From the NCBI GenBank assembly GCA_034620365.1, contig JAQGEQ010000043.1, forward strand, positions 310,001 to 374,000: a stretch of 64,000 nt of DNA, read 5' to 3'. Under the pieces are notes generated by a model, which was not told where the DNA came from, did not search any database, and saw nothing but the letters and a program-made list of their open reading frames with translations. This document shows positions 1-11,300 of this stretch, piece after piece; positions within the stretch are counted from its first letter, which is position 1; the number at the start of each line of letters is the position of its first letter. The stretch is from Pegea sp. RAD2-039 (taxonomy: Eukaryota; Chordata; Thaliacea; Salpida; Salpidae). The translations under genes were made by a program, and so were the position numbers.

Positions 1-1430
1 ATTGCACCAGTACTAGTTCCAGCTATCCAATTAAACAACTCTTTAGATTTTTTACCTGTCTTTTTTTCTAATAAAACTAAGATTTGACAAAGAATAATGC
101 CTCTTACACCACCTCCGTCTAATGATAACAATTTTGGTCTATGACTAATGCTTGATGATATAGTTTGACGATTAATTGAACTATTTTTATAACCAAGATT
201 ATGTGAACTATCTTGATGCTTATCACTTAAAATGTTTAAAATTGTTGTCAGATTTCTTGTTCCATTATCGCTAGCATATGTATACGCAGTTTGTTCTTTT
301 ACATTTTTTATATTTACATCAGCTTCAAAGAGAATTAAAGCTTTAACAATCAATATTTCACCTTCTTTAGCAGCTATATGAAGAGCAGTGTTACCTATAA
401 CATCTCTGGCGTTAATATCAGCATTTCTTAAAATTAAAAACAACATCATTCCAATTCTACCTTTTTCAGCCATAACATGAATAGGACAATATTTATGACG
501 ACTAAAAGAGTTTAGAGGGCTTTTAGCCTCAACTAATAGCTTTGCTTCATTAGAAGTTTTACACCAATGAATAGGTAATGATTTATGTTTAGTACAAACA
601 GTATTAACTGCATCTGGCTCTTCTTCTAACATTAATTTCAAAACATTAGTAGCTTTGTATTTACAAGCATAATGCACAGCAGAAGCGATAGTTCCATTAA
701 CCGATGGACTAGCACCATAATTTAATAGAATTGAGCACTTTTTTTCATTGTTCAGTTTACTAATTAAGTGTAAAGGAGTTTCACCATCTTTATTCAAAGC
801 TTTAAAACTATCAATTCTTTCAGTGGATGAACAATATTTGCATAAAATTTCTAAAATATTATTAGACCCATTTTGAACAGCTAAATGAATAGCATTCTCA
901 GAGTTCTCATTTGAAAAAGTTACAGAGGCTCCAGCTTTGATTAATTGTTTGCAAATAATTTCTTTATCTAGTTCAATCGCCAAATGAAGAGGTGTTATTA
1001 TAAAATCATCTTGAGTGCTGTTTATAATTGGTTGTAACTGTGGTGATGAATAAATACCAGTAAGTCCAGCCTCTACAGCTACATGACAAGCAGTCCAAGA
1101 AATGTTTTTTCGTATTGCATCACATATATCTTTCAACACATTAATACTTGCATCAGGTAAGCATTCATGAAAAACTGTCAACTTTTCTTTATATAACATA
1201 TAATTTTGAACTGCTTCTTCTTCTCTATCAGATGGTAAATGAAATAACTGAAAAACTTTATCTTTAACAGATGTATACAAATAAAAATGACTCTGAATAG
1301 AAAACAATTCCAAAGATCCATCTTTTTGGATTAAGTTGTTATATTCTGGATTAAATCTACCAGATATGTCATAAACTTTATAATAGTTGTATGGCAAAAT
1401 CTGGCCAATTTTAGTCCAGATAGAGTTCAT
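1..1430 (-). CDS. PLA2G6: Calcium-independent phospholipase A2 beta (group VI), N-terminal part, runs off window
   Basis: This is the 5' part of a group VI phospholipase A2, which hydrolyses membrane phospholipids to free fatty acid and lysophospholipid without calcium. Reading from ATG at 1430-1428, the frame stays open for 476 codons to the window edge. Residues about 145-375 carry ankyrin repeats with recognisable cores (TPLHLAI at 146, TPLHLIS at 218, NTALHIAA at 347). A patatin-type lipase domain then begins, with the oxyanion motif DGGGVRG at 438-444 and the lipase motif GTSTG at 471-475, nucleophile Ser473 (codon 14-12). Ankyrin plus patatin in this order is diagnostic of the family, and Ser473 sits close to the Ser465 of the human short isoform. 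The catalytic Asp and the rest of the patatin domain lie outside the window. No intron interrupts these 1430 bp, unlike the neighbouring genes. THSD7 diverges from it about 3.9 kb away. Confidence 0.93.
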   Translation of the reverse strand, partial: MNSIWTKIGQILPYNYYKVYDISGRFNPEYNNLIQKDGSLELFSIQSHFYLYTSVKDKVFQLFHLPSDREEEAVQNYMLYKEKLTVFHECLPDASINVLKDICDAIRKNISWTACHVAVEAGLTGIYSSPQLQPIINSTQDDFIITPLHLAIELDKEIICKQLIKAGASVTFSNENSENAIHLAVQNGSNNILEILCKYCSSTERIDSFKALNKDGETPLHLISKLNNEKKCSILLNYGASPSVNGTIASAVHYACKYKATNVLKLMLEEEPDAVNTVCTKHKSLPIHWCKTSNEAKLLVEAKSPLNSFSRHKYCPIHVMAEKGRIGMMLFLILRNADINARDVIGNTALHIAAKEGEILIVKALILFEADVNIKNVKEQTAYTYASDNGTRNLTTILNILSDKHQDSSHNLGYKNSSINRQTISSSISHRPKLLSLDGGGVRGIILCQILVLLEKKTGKKSKELFNWIAGTSTGA

Positions 1431-2529
1431 TTTCAAGATATATTTTACTTGAATGGTCAATCAGTTAGTAGAAATGTTAAAAACTATAGAAAGTTATTGG
1501 TTGCTGGAGTCATCTTCATAAAAAATCATATAAATCATAATAAATAAATAAATAAATATGAGAAAACTAAAGTCAATTTAATGAAAAATCATATGAGAAA
1601 ACTAAAGTCAATTCAATAAAAAATCATATGAGAAAACTAAAGTCAATTTAATAAAAAAACAGAATCAAGATTACATAATTTACAAAATCTGATTAACATA
1701 TAGTTTAAATAAAAAAAATGCTTGAATCACTTTCTAGATGGTACTAGAAGTCACTTCTAAGCAAAGATATGTCTATAAAGTAAACAAAAGCTTTATATGA
1801 TTACATTACGGTGGTAAATTACAATTAAATTGAAAAAGGACTCAAATAACAAACTTATTGCGTTAACAAATTTATCATACCAAGTAAATGATATTTAAAA
1901 TCATTAAATAACCTTACCACAGCTACATAAAAATTAAAAAAGGTTTTGATTTTTTAGCATATGTAATAAATAAACAAGCCCAAATAAAATTGTCTAATTA
2001 TAAGATTACACGAATTAACAATAGTGTCATTTTTGAGAAAAAAGTAAACAAATAAAATTAATTCGGTTTGTGAATAAGTAAATCACCTTTAAACAACATG
2101 TAGAAAATGTATATCATAAAATTAAGATTAGAAAAAAACATTAATATAAATAAAAAGTAAATCATAAAAATAGAAGTTGATTTAAATTATAGTTTAAAAG
2201 AAGCAACAGTAAATTTTTCAAAACTAATGTAAAAAATAAAATATTTTATCTACATATGAGAAATTTAATAAAAACTTAAACTAACTAATAAATGTTAAGC
2301 AAATGAAAAAAAAATTAAAAATAAGACCCTTAAAGCTAACATTAATTTGCTTTTTACTGAAAATAGGTGAAAGCACATTACGATTAATTATTATAAAAAT
2401 GTATGTATTTATTTGTTTCTATGAACTATAAATGATTTATATTTTTGAGGAGAATAATTAAAAAGTTTGAAAATATTTACACTAAAAACAACAAATTTTT
2501 AAAAACTTTAAAAATAGAATTTATTCTGA
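1431..2529. other. AT-rich non-coding DNA upstream of PLA2G6
   Basis: This flank should hold the PLA2G6 5' UTR and promoter. I see A-rich sequence and a three-unit tandem repeat at 1558-1660, and no ORF or RNA gene that I can support. Confidence 0.6.
1558..1660. repeat. Tandem repeat, three units of 35 bp
   Basis: Units start at 1558, 1593 and 1628. Each begins ATGAGAAAACTAAAGTCAAT and continues with an A-rich tail ending in ATCAT. Units 1 and 2 differ at about two bases, and unit 3 is truncated at its 3' end. It lies about 130 bp upstream of the PLA2G6 start codon. Its function is unknown; it looks like a small minisatellite formed by recent duplication. Confidence 0.85.
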
Positions 2530-3225
2530 AATCTTGGCAACGTCAATCAATCTTGTTTACCCTACTGTTAATACTTCCTTATCAATCTCTTTAAATTGTA
2601 CCTATGTCTAATTCTTGAATATAAGGTCAGTGCATGGATACCATATCAAGCTGTGAAAGATTGGTTTGAAAGAAACTTGATATAAAATACAAAAGTTATG
2701 AAGATAGAGAATGTTGTTGAAATTTAGATAGTTTGGAAATTCAATAGAAAATTTTTATTTTTAAAATTATCCATAATTTAGTTGACCTTCAATTCGATAC
2801 TTTCTTTTCCATTATTCCTTCCTACAAGCTATATCAACTCAGACGACACACATTACATCTTAATAAGCCCGTATCATCTGGTGTTTTAATTAAAGCACAT
2901 TTTTTATAATAGCGAATAATTAATACTTAGAACCAGCTGCCATCAGACATTGTCATAATAGAATCTCTTGTGCTGTTCAAGCTGATGTTGACCCATTTTA
3001 ATATTTCCACAAATGTCATTTATAGGATGTGATTCACTTTCTTTCTTTATTATATTAGCATTATATGTAATTTTTGACTGCTATATTGTATGGGCGCCAC
3101 TGAAATGCCATCTTTTATTTCTATATTCGTATCTTAATTGTTTATGAGAGGAGGTGTGCCAGCGAAAACTGGTCTTCTCAGGCACTTTCCTCGCGTTTGT
3201 TGTAACAAATAAATCAATAAAATAT
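2530..3225 (+). mobile_element. LINE 3' fragment, copy A (CR1-like, decayed)
   Basis: This stretch matches the end of copy B (from about 21750) base by base over long blocks, with deletions. Shared landmarks are the segment around 2608-2660 that in copy B encodes the region after the reverse transcriptase core, the block at 2780-2900 ending in a HLNKP-like motif, and the 3' end at about 3150-3225 containing TTCTCAGGCACTTTCC and an A-rich tail. Frames are broken throughout. It is a 5'-truncated dead copy in the divergent promoter region between PLA2G6 and THSD7. Confidence 0.8.
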
Positions 3226-5365
3226 CTGACACTTACTTAAAAACAGCATTAATGCAAAAAATTAATCTATCAGGAGTATTAGAAACACATCTAAGCAATC
3301 ATGTGATTAATGCTATAAGGTTTTTTATGAAGTTTATACGCTACACTGTATTGGTGATTTTTGGTTCTGCGTATTTTATGAATTTCTCTAAGCACCCTTA
3401 ATTACCCAATTCAACATTTTTATTTACGAAAACGTTTATTTGTTTGTGCATCTGGACAAAGAGTCTTAACAAGTTTAACAGTTTTAAGATGCTATAGTTT
3501 TACTTGCGGTCAGAATTAGCGCTGGTAATCTAGATAAAAATGTCAATTAACCAGCCTAAATGAGCGCACTTTGACTGTCGTAATATAAACGATTTACTCT
3601 GACTACAAAAACAAAAACAAAATATAAATAATATTAATTTTTGATGAATTTAACAATTAATGAAAGCATATATATGAAGCTACGTCTAATAACCCGTTAT
3701 TTGTACAGATAAAAACACAACTATTAAGATAGATGTTTTAACGTAAGAATTTAAAAGCAGATTTGTTCAAAGTACTTTCACCATGAAAAATAAGATCTAA
3801 TAGCAAAAAATGTGACTATAAGATAGCTTTTAAACGATTTCCAAAATTTTTTGCCGAAAAGCTTTAATCTTTAGTAACTTTTGATTATTGCCATAGAACT
3901 ACTCGATATAAGAAATTTTAATTTAATTTACAAAAGTTAATAAATGATTCGTTTATTATTAATAAATATTGTCATTACCAATTTGTAACTCTCAACCTGG
4001 CAAATAAATAATTGATTAAATTTAATTTTAAACATATTGGAGATAACTTTTAAACACTAGTTGGCAATGCTTTGTTAGAGTCATAGCTACTCCTAAGATG
4101 AAATGTAGGAGTAAAAATAGCTTCGGTAGTGTTTGTGCAGAAAGTTTTAAATTTCCAAGCTTGATTTTTGTAGATAACGATCAACTTTCTATAGTTTTGT
4201 TTATCATTAGTGAGTCTTAGTAGAGCTTTTTGAAACTTAACTTTTTGTTCAATAAAACTTTTAATCTTTGAATTTTTTATGGGTAGGTAGACACAATTGC
4301 AATCAAATCAATCGTTATTAGTAAAAATTATTTGATTATTTTCTAAATTTTATAGAAAAAAACTAACAAGTCATGTAACAGTATTGGTAGTTGGGAGTAT
4401 TTTTCATAAAACTGCATGTATTCAAATAAAATTTAAAATAAATATTGAACGATTAAATTTAAAACGATTGTTTTGAATACCTGATCGGCTATTTTTATAC
4501 TTAAAAAATGTTTGTTGACCATTAGCACAAGCATAAAAGAAAATTACTTTTAGCAATTTTTTTGACTCAATGATGCTTTGAACTAATTGCTTTTACAATC
4601 TTGATTTGCACTTTAAAAGATAATTGCTGAATAGTTAGAATATCTTTAAACAAGTTTTTAGTTTCAAAAAATGTCTATCTTTAAGTTTGTACGGTTTTTG
4701 TACGACCTTATTCAATAATTTTGATCATGATAAGTGTTTCAATTCAAGCTTTATCCATGACGTCACATCAATACACTTGAACTAGCTTGTTGAAAAAGCA
4801 AAAAAAAACTTTCTTATGAGCTGTGAGAAAGATTCATTTCTATTAGCTCTATTAGTATCGTTTTTGTATTTAAGTTATCAGAAATCTATATAAATATCAA
4901 CAAACGTTTTCTAATTAACTTTATATTAAACTTAAGCAGTAGTTTAGAGTTATTTAGATAATCTAATTTAATTACCTTTTGGATTATCTGACTGAAAAAT
5001 TTATATCATATTTTGAAAGCCACAAATTTTCTTTAATATTTCGATAAGCTTATCTAAAAATAATAAAAAAATCAAACGAAAACATACGAAAACACTTTAA
5101 AAGTATCTTTTTGTAAAATTCAGTTAAGATAAGGATTTGCCACGAATAAATTATTTGAAGATTCATTTGTTTGATTTTTATTAAATATAAAGACGTTTTG
5201 AATTTCTATTTTTCAGATGTAACTTGGTATGCTAATTAAAAAAATTGTGCTACATATAAGATTTTTAACTTGTGATTTTATTTAGCTTTAGTTTATTTAA
5301 TACTTTAAAGGTATCAATAATATATAAAAATACTTTTATCTACGTTCAAATGTAATCAGCGAGTG
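3226..5365. other. AT-rich intergenic region upstream of THSD7
   Basis: No supported coding exon or RNA gene is visible. The THSD7 promoter and 5' UTR presumably lie here. A perfect CRE palindrome at 4758 is the only recognisable regulatory motif. Confidence 0.6.
4758..4765. promoter_or_regulatory. CRE palindrome TGACGTCA
   Basis: A perfect eight-base CREB/ATF site about 600 bp upstream of the THSD7 start codon. In AT-rich DNA an 8-mer with two CpG-flanking GC pairs is uncommon by chance, but function is only inferred. Confidence 0.4.
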
Positions 5366-8300
5366 ATGAAAAAAGAAAACAAAAAATTTCAAAGAAAACT
5401 TTTCAAAGGATCATCACAGCGTTTGGGTTTTATTCATCTTACTTTTTTAGTCTGTGTGTGTTTATTTTCTTATGAAGTTTCATCTCAGTTTGTAGACACA
5501 TCACCTTATTGGCTGACAGGTTAGTGACTAAGCTGATAGAAAAGTAAAACTCATTTTGTTTATAAAACTGAAATACTTTGATACAAATGATTTTCAGGTA
5601 GCTGGGGCCACTGTGTGAGCCAAGGGTGTGGACTTGGAGGTATCCGACTCCGTACAGTGAATTGTTATAGTTATAAACTAGATAGAAGGGTCAATGAAAG
5701 TTTTTGTCATGCTCTTACGAAGCCGAGTAACCAAACGAGCTGTTTCAAAGTACAAGATGTTTTTATCGTTATTAAATAAAATCTAAATTTTTGTTGATTT
5801 AAAAGTTTAATCTGAAAAATATTTTTGAATTAATCGACTATTAAAGTTTTCTCAAAAATTGTATACATATTGGTTAAATTCTATACAGGTTTTGTTATTT
5901 ATTTTGTTATTATTTGAATTTACTCTTGAAATGTTTCATAAGACTATTAATTGCTAATGTAAACTGAACTATAAACTTAGATATGTGAAGAGCATAGGCA
6001 AAACTTTCAATGGTCCAATAGTAGCTGGAGTGAATGCAAACCTAATAGATCCTTTCAAAGTGTGAGCAAAAACACACTAATGCAGATTTGTGGAGAGAAG
6101 TCAAAACAAATAGGAATTCAAAACCGTCTTGTTCGATGTGTTTGCCTAAAAAACTCAACTGCTGTTGTTGATGATGTTATCTGTGCTAAGTATAAAATAT
6201 TGTAATTTAAATAACTAATAGTCTGATTAGTAAATTTTTTGTTCAAGTTACATTATACAAAAGATTCTTAAAGCCTTAGTAATAGCAGATTTAAGTAGTT
6301 TGCCCTAATGTAGAAAAAATAAAATAAATTAATTTTTTATGATATAGTAGTAATTAACTAGTTTGTTGTGTTAGTCATTTAAGTAGAAAATTAAATTCCA
6401 ATAAAAGGTTTTAGATAACAAAAAATAGTTCTAACTTTTAAAATGAAAGCAAATTGCTTTATTGCGTAAGTTGCCAGCTTTTATTATAGCTGAAAGCTTT
6501 GATAGCCTTTTAAGATCATTATACGTGTGCTGTGATATCCATAAATATATCAGAAAGAAAGTTTTTTTTCTCAGATTTGCTCCAAAACTCGCTGAAACGC
6601 AAAGTTGTCAGCTTCCTTGTCCAATTGATTGTGTTCTTTCGGAATTTAGTTTCTGGCAAAAGTGCTCTGTAACATGTGGAAATGGAACTGAGACAAGGGT
6701 AAGTCAATAAATAAAAGCTTCAAAAGTAACTTCATTTAAGTTATTTGGAGGCTGGTCATTTTAATTTTTTATCTGTGAAATATTTTAAAGATTGATATAC
6801 TTAATCGTAATTAAACGTTCAAATGAAAACAACTACAAAGTAGTATAGTAACTTTTCTCTATTTTGTCTAAAAAGTCAACATGAGCCACTTTGAAATGAA
6901 CCAAGGCTTGAAAATTGTTTTAGTTTAAAAATCTTGATATATTTGCGTAAACTCAGAAGTTTACCGTCTTATTCAACAGTTCTTATGCCTTCTGTGAATT
7001 CAATTCATTATTGATTAGGTGATGCCCCTTTTACTCACCGAAAATCCAATCTACAATCGATTTTTTCAAATATACTTTTTCAATTCATGTAATAAAAAGC
7101 ATTTTTTTAGTTTAGACGCGTTTTAAGAGAGCCTAGACATGGTGGACTTCCTTGTGGTGATTTGATTGAATTTAGATTGTGCTCTAGTCATGTCTTGTGC
7201 TCACTTGGTGGGATGGTGACAAATGAAAGAGATCGAATCAGAGTTGGTAGGTGGTCTTCCTGTCAAAGACAAAGAGAAAAAGTAATAAAATATTTTGAAT
7301 TTCACTTTTTGTAGAGATTGTTAGATTTTATTTAGTCAAAACTGATAACCATTACACTAAGTACCACTTTAAGTCTTTAAAAAGATTATTTTTTCCTTAA
7401 TCTTTCTTCATATTTCTATCTACTTTCTAATCAGACGTCTTAATAAATTGTAAATTAATTAGCTTTACAGCTACTATTCTGATAATCGACAAAACTCAAT
7501 TAAACTCTAAGCTAATACAAGCTAGGATTTTTATGAAAGAAAGTCAATATATTTTGTTTACGAGTTTATTAAAAATTCTCATTCAATCTAATTTTATATG
7601 TCTACTTGTAGTGTATTACTTTACTTAAAAAATACCCTGTTTGCACGAAAAATCTACCTCCTTAGAAGCTTATAAAAATTTAAAAACATTTAAATCACTT
7701 TAAACTATAAAATTAAAAACTAAACCATTTTAGTAAATCCAATAATTCATCAGAATCTAAAAAAACATTGATTAAGATTTAAGTATGAGTAACACTATTG
7801 TATATTAACAAAACAGGAACTTATTATCAATTTATATAAATTTAAAATTAAGCTTTGAATGTGTAGACTTGATTGGATCAAGAGGATTTTTTATGTTGCG
7901 AATAAAAAAATTGTCTTCTTATATTTTTAGTGTCTCGTGTTAAGGCTATTCAAACTCATTTTTTTCAAAAAAATGTTTATGCATATTTTAGAAGAGATTA
8001 ACTTTAACTTCTACAAACTTTTAATTTCTTACTTGAACTTCTAATTTCAGTTTTTCAATTCCAATAAATATCACACTTCATCTAATAGAAGCAATCATGA
8101 AAGACGTACTTACAAACAAGCGACCAGAAGACCTTTTAGTAAATTAAATGAGCAATTAATCGGTTTTCGAAGTCGTCAAATTGAATGTGACATAAATAGA
8201 AACTTAGAAGAAATTCAGAAAAGGTTTGTTTTTACATTTCATTTATAACCTTAGAAAGAATCAACAGATTGCGTGTTTGAAAGTAATAAATCAAGTCTGA

Positions 8301-11300
8301 TTTTTTTTGTAAATTTCTAGCAAACCTGAATCTTTAGTTATTGTTGAAACTTGTGCAATGTCTCAAAAATATCAAGTGACTTCATGGACAAACTGGTCTT
8401 TATGCAAATCGAAATGCTTTCAAACTGGAACTCAAACTCGCAAGCGCCAAATTGTTCAGCTTTCTATAAACAGTTTGGCTTCGTGTCCCCAAGTAACAGA
8501 GGAACGTAAATGCAGATCTAGTCGCGCTAAGAACCGATCATGCCAACGGTGAGAGTTTACAAACTTAACTTAACATATTAAAGATTTTTATAAGGTCATA
8601 AAAGGCTTACACATTAGTATTCTTATACGTTAGTATTCTTTCTAAATAGTTTTTTGACGAAGTAATAAACAGTTTTAGTTAATAATTTATTTCAGTAACA
8701 TGACCAAGAACAGATTATAAATAATGTAAATTTATCATTCTAAATCTGTGAGCCTGTGTGGCCACACGACACAACTTTGATAAAAAGAATCAGTCAGAGC
8801 TATTCAGGTATCATTTGGATCAACAAAATAAAATAAAACGCAGTCAGGATAAATTTAGTGATCTATATAGATCTCCAGTCAACAACTCCAAACCAAAAAG
8901 AACCATTTTCGTAAATCTTATAAATTTCTTTTAACTTTTAACTTGATTGTTGTGAATACTTTAAAGATGCACAGAAAAGTAAAGCAATATAGTAAAGGAT
9001 AATAATTAGTGGTTGTGGTGCAGTACTTTCCAAAAAAGTTAAGCAATTAGCAACCACCTCCAAGAAAAGCTAACTTTTGTTTTACAGAGTTACAAGTATT
9101 TGTAGATTTTTGTCTGAATTTGTAAAAAAATATTTCAGTTACTTGTGGTCAAAAGGAGAATGGAGTCCGTGTGAGACTGCTGGACCAAGAAAGTGTGGAA
9201 GAGGAACTCAATGGCGTCATGTATTTTGTGTAGCAAAGTCTCAAAAAAGAAAAGTAAATTTGTATTTTTTTCAATCGTAAATTATTTATGTAGAAGTAAT
9301 TTTCAAATTCTTCAATTTCAACTTTTTACTTTTTCAAGCTACTGTATTATTTTACAAATTTATTTCCAACTTTCACGAAAGTTTTTTAAATTGTAAACCT
9401 TTATATTTTAGAAAACTTTTTCGGATATAAACAGTCCCATCAAAACAGCATTGGAATCGTACTGTGACAAAGTAAACAAACAATTAATCAGTAATAGTTA
9501 AAAATAAAAAATATCCATTTTCAGTATTTCATTAAAAATTGAATTCTTTTTTAGTATATTGTTAACAACATTAAGAAATTAATCTTTTTTTACATTTGAA
9601 ATACAAAATCAATAAATAATGCTCTCTTTTGTTATCTTCTTCTGATAGTAAAAGATAAATAAAAAAGTTTCAATTATTTGTTATTACCAAAGTTATTATT
9701 ATTATTATTTTTATTTTTATAATAATCAAAAACCTTTAACTATTTTTACATTATTCCACCGAATACCGACTGAAATTCAAAGCTCTCAAAGTGAATGTTG
9801 AATTTTGAAATTTTTGAAGTAAAAATGAATTTATGCTATTAAAATTTGGCCTTCAAAACTCTAAAGCTGTAATCTATATTCGAAACTGCCTTCAAAGATT
9901 ATTTACGTTTGTATCAGATAAATTCAAGGTTTGATAAAAACTAAGTTATAATTTCAATAATCATCGTAACAAATTTTAAATATGAAATTTAAGTTGTCCT
10001 AGATTAAACCTAACCATTGCTGGTGTTTAAAATATTTTTATCGCATATTAATAATGAAATATATAAAAAGTAATATGAGAGCAGCAAATGTTTATTTGAT
10101 GTTTACAAACTTTACAAAAGTAAAAAATAAAATAAAGTTGTTTGTATAATTTAAGACAGGCTAGTTTGGGTAATGTTGCTTTAACATTTTAATTATTTTT
10201 TTTGAACTAAATAAAAGTATTAGAAATCAATTGACTAATTTGTTTAGGTATTATAATTATTGTGAAGATAATTTCGGAAAATTCAAAATTGGCTAACCTT
10301 TAGGAAAATAAGCTAAGTTGACGATTCCAAGTAAAAACTAAACGAATAAAAGCAACTGTACGTGTAGTTTTAAGTACAGCTTTTAGGAATAAGTTGTTTT
10401 GTGGCCGAGTCTAATTTTACCACTGAATTGGACAAGTTTCTAGCAGTACAGAAAATTACAAACAAACTAATTTTCTCAATTATTCTAATCTAATATTTAT
10501 ATAACTTGTAGCTTATTGTCACATCAAGTACTTCTTTTACTCTAATTATTTAACTGCTACTTTATAAAGATGCATAATAAAATTATCAACATCCAAAAAA
10601 AGTTCTCATAAAAGCTTGGAAGCAAGTTAAACATTTTTCGATAAAACACTATTTGTATTTTGTGCTTTTATGATTTTAGTAAAACTTCTAATTAATAATT
10701 CAAAACTTTATTCCAAAATTGACTAAACTAACTATTGATTAGTATTTTTAAAAATCGATTTTAAATGAATAAGCTTTACAATAAGATTAAATTTTACTTT
10801 TTCAATGTTCTCTATTAACTTCAAACAAATTTCTTTTTGTTAGATCATTAAAAAAATCAATTAATTTTAACAGATCGATTTTTCATTTATTTTATTTTTA
10901 TAAGCAGATTAAGAAACCCAAAATTCGGAAGGAGTGTAATGTACCTTGTCAATCGACATGTGTCATGGGTTCTTGGAGTGAATGGTCTCAATGTGCTCCA
11001 TTAGAATGGTGTTCATATGACCGAAATGGCCTTTTCGGAAAACTTTCATCTAAGCAACCGAAGCAGCAACAAGGTTTTGCTCGTCGCATTAGATCAATAC
11101 AAGTAGAAACAGGAACAACTGATGATTGCGAACACGAAATTGAGTTAATTCCTTGTAAAAATCCATCGTAAGTTACAGAAACTTGTAGCGTTTTGTTGAT
11201 TAATTTCTCAATGCAGCTGTTACTTCTGGAAAGCAACAAACGTATCAGAGTGTTTACCAGAGAATCAAAGATCGAGGTGTGGGACTGGGCACATTGATCA

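Noticed and set aside
10400-10408. TGGCCGAGT, identical to a serine tRNA A box
   Set aside because: No B box or tRNA fold follows within a hundred bases. It is an isolated match in a THSD7 intron.
10988-11239. A minus-strand 83-codon ORF over THSD7 exon 10
   Set aside because: Antisense shadow of a well-supported coding exon.
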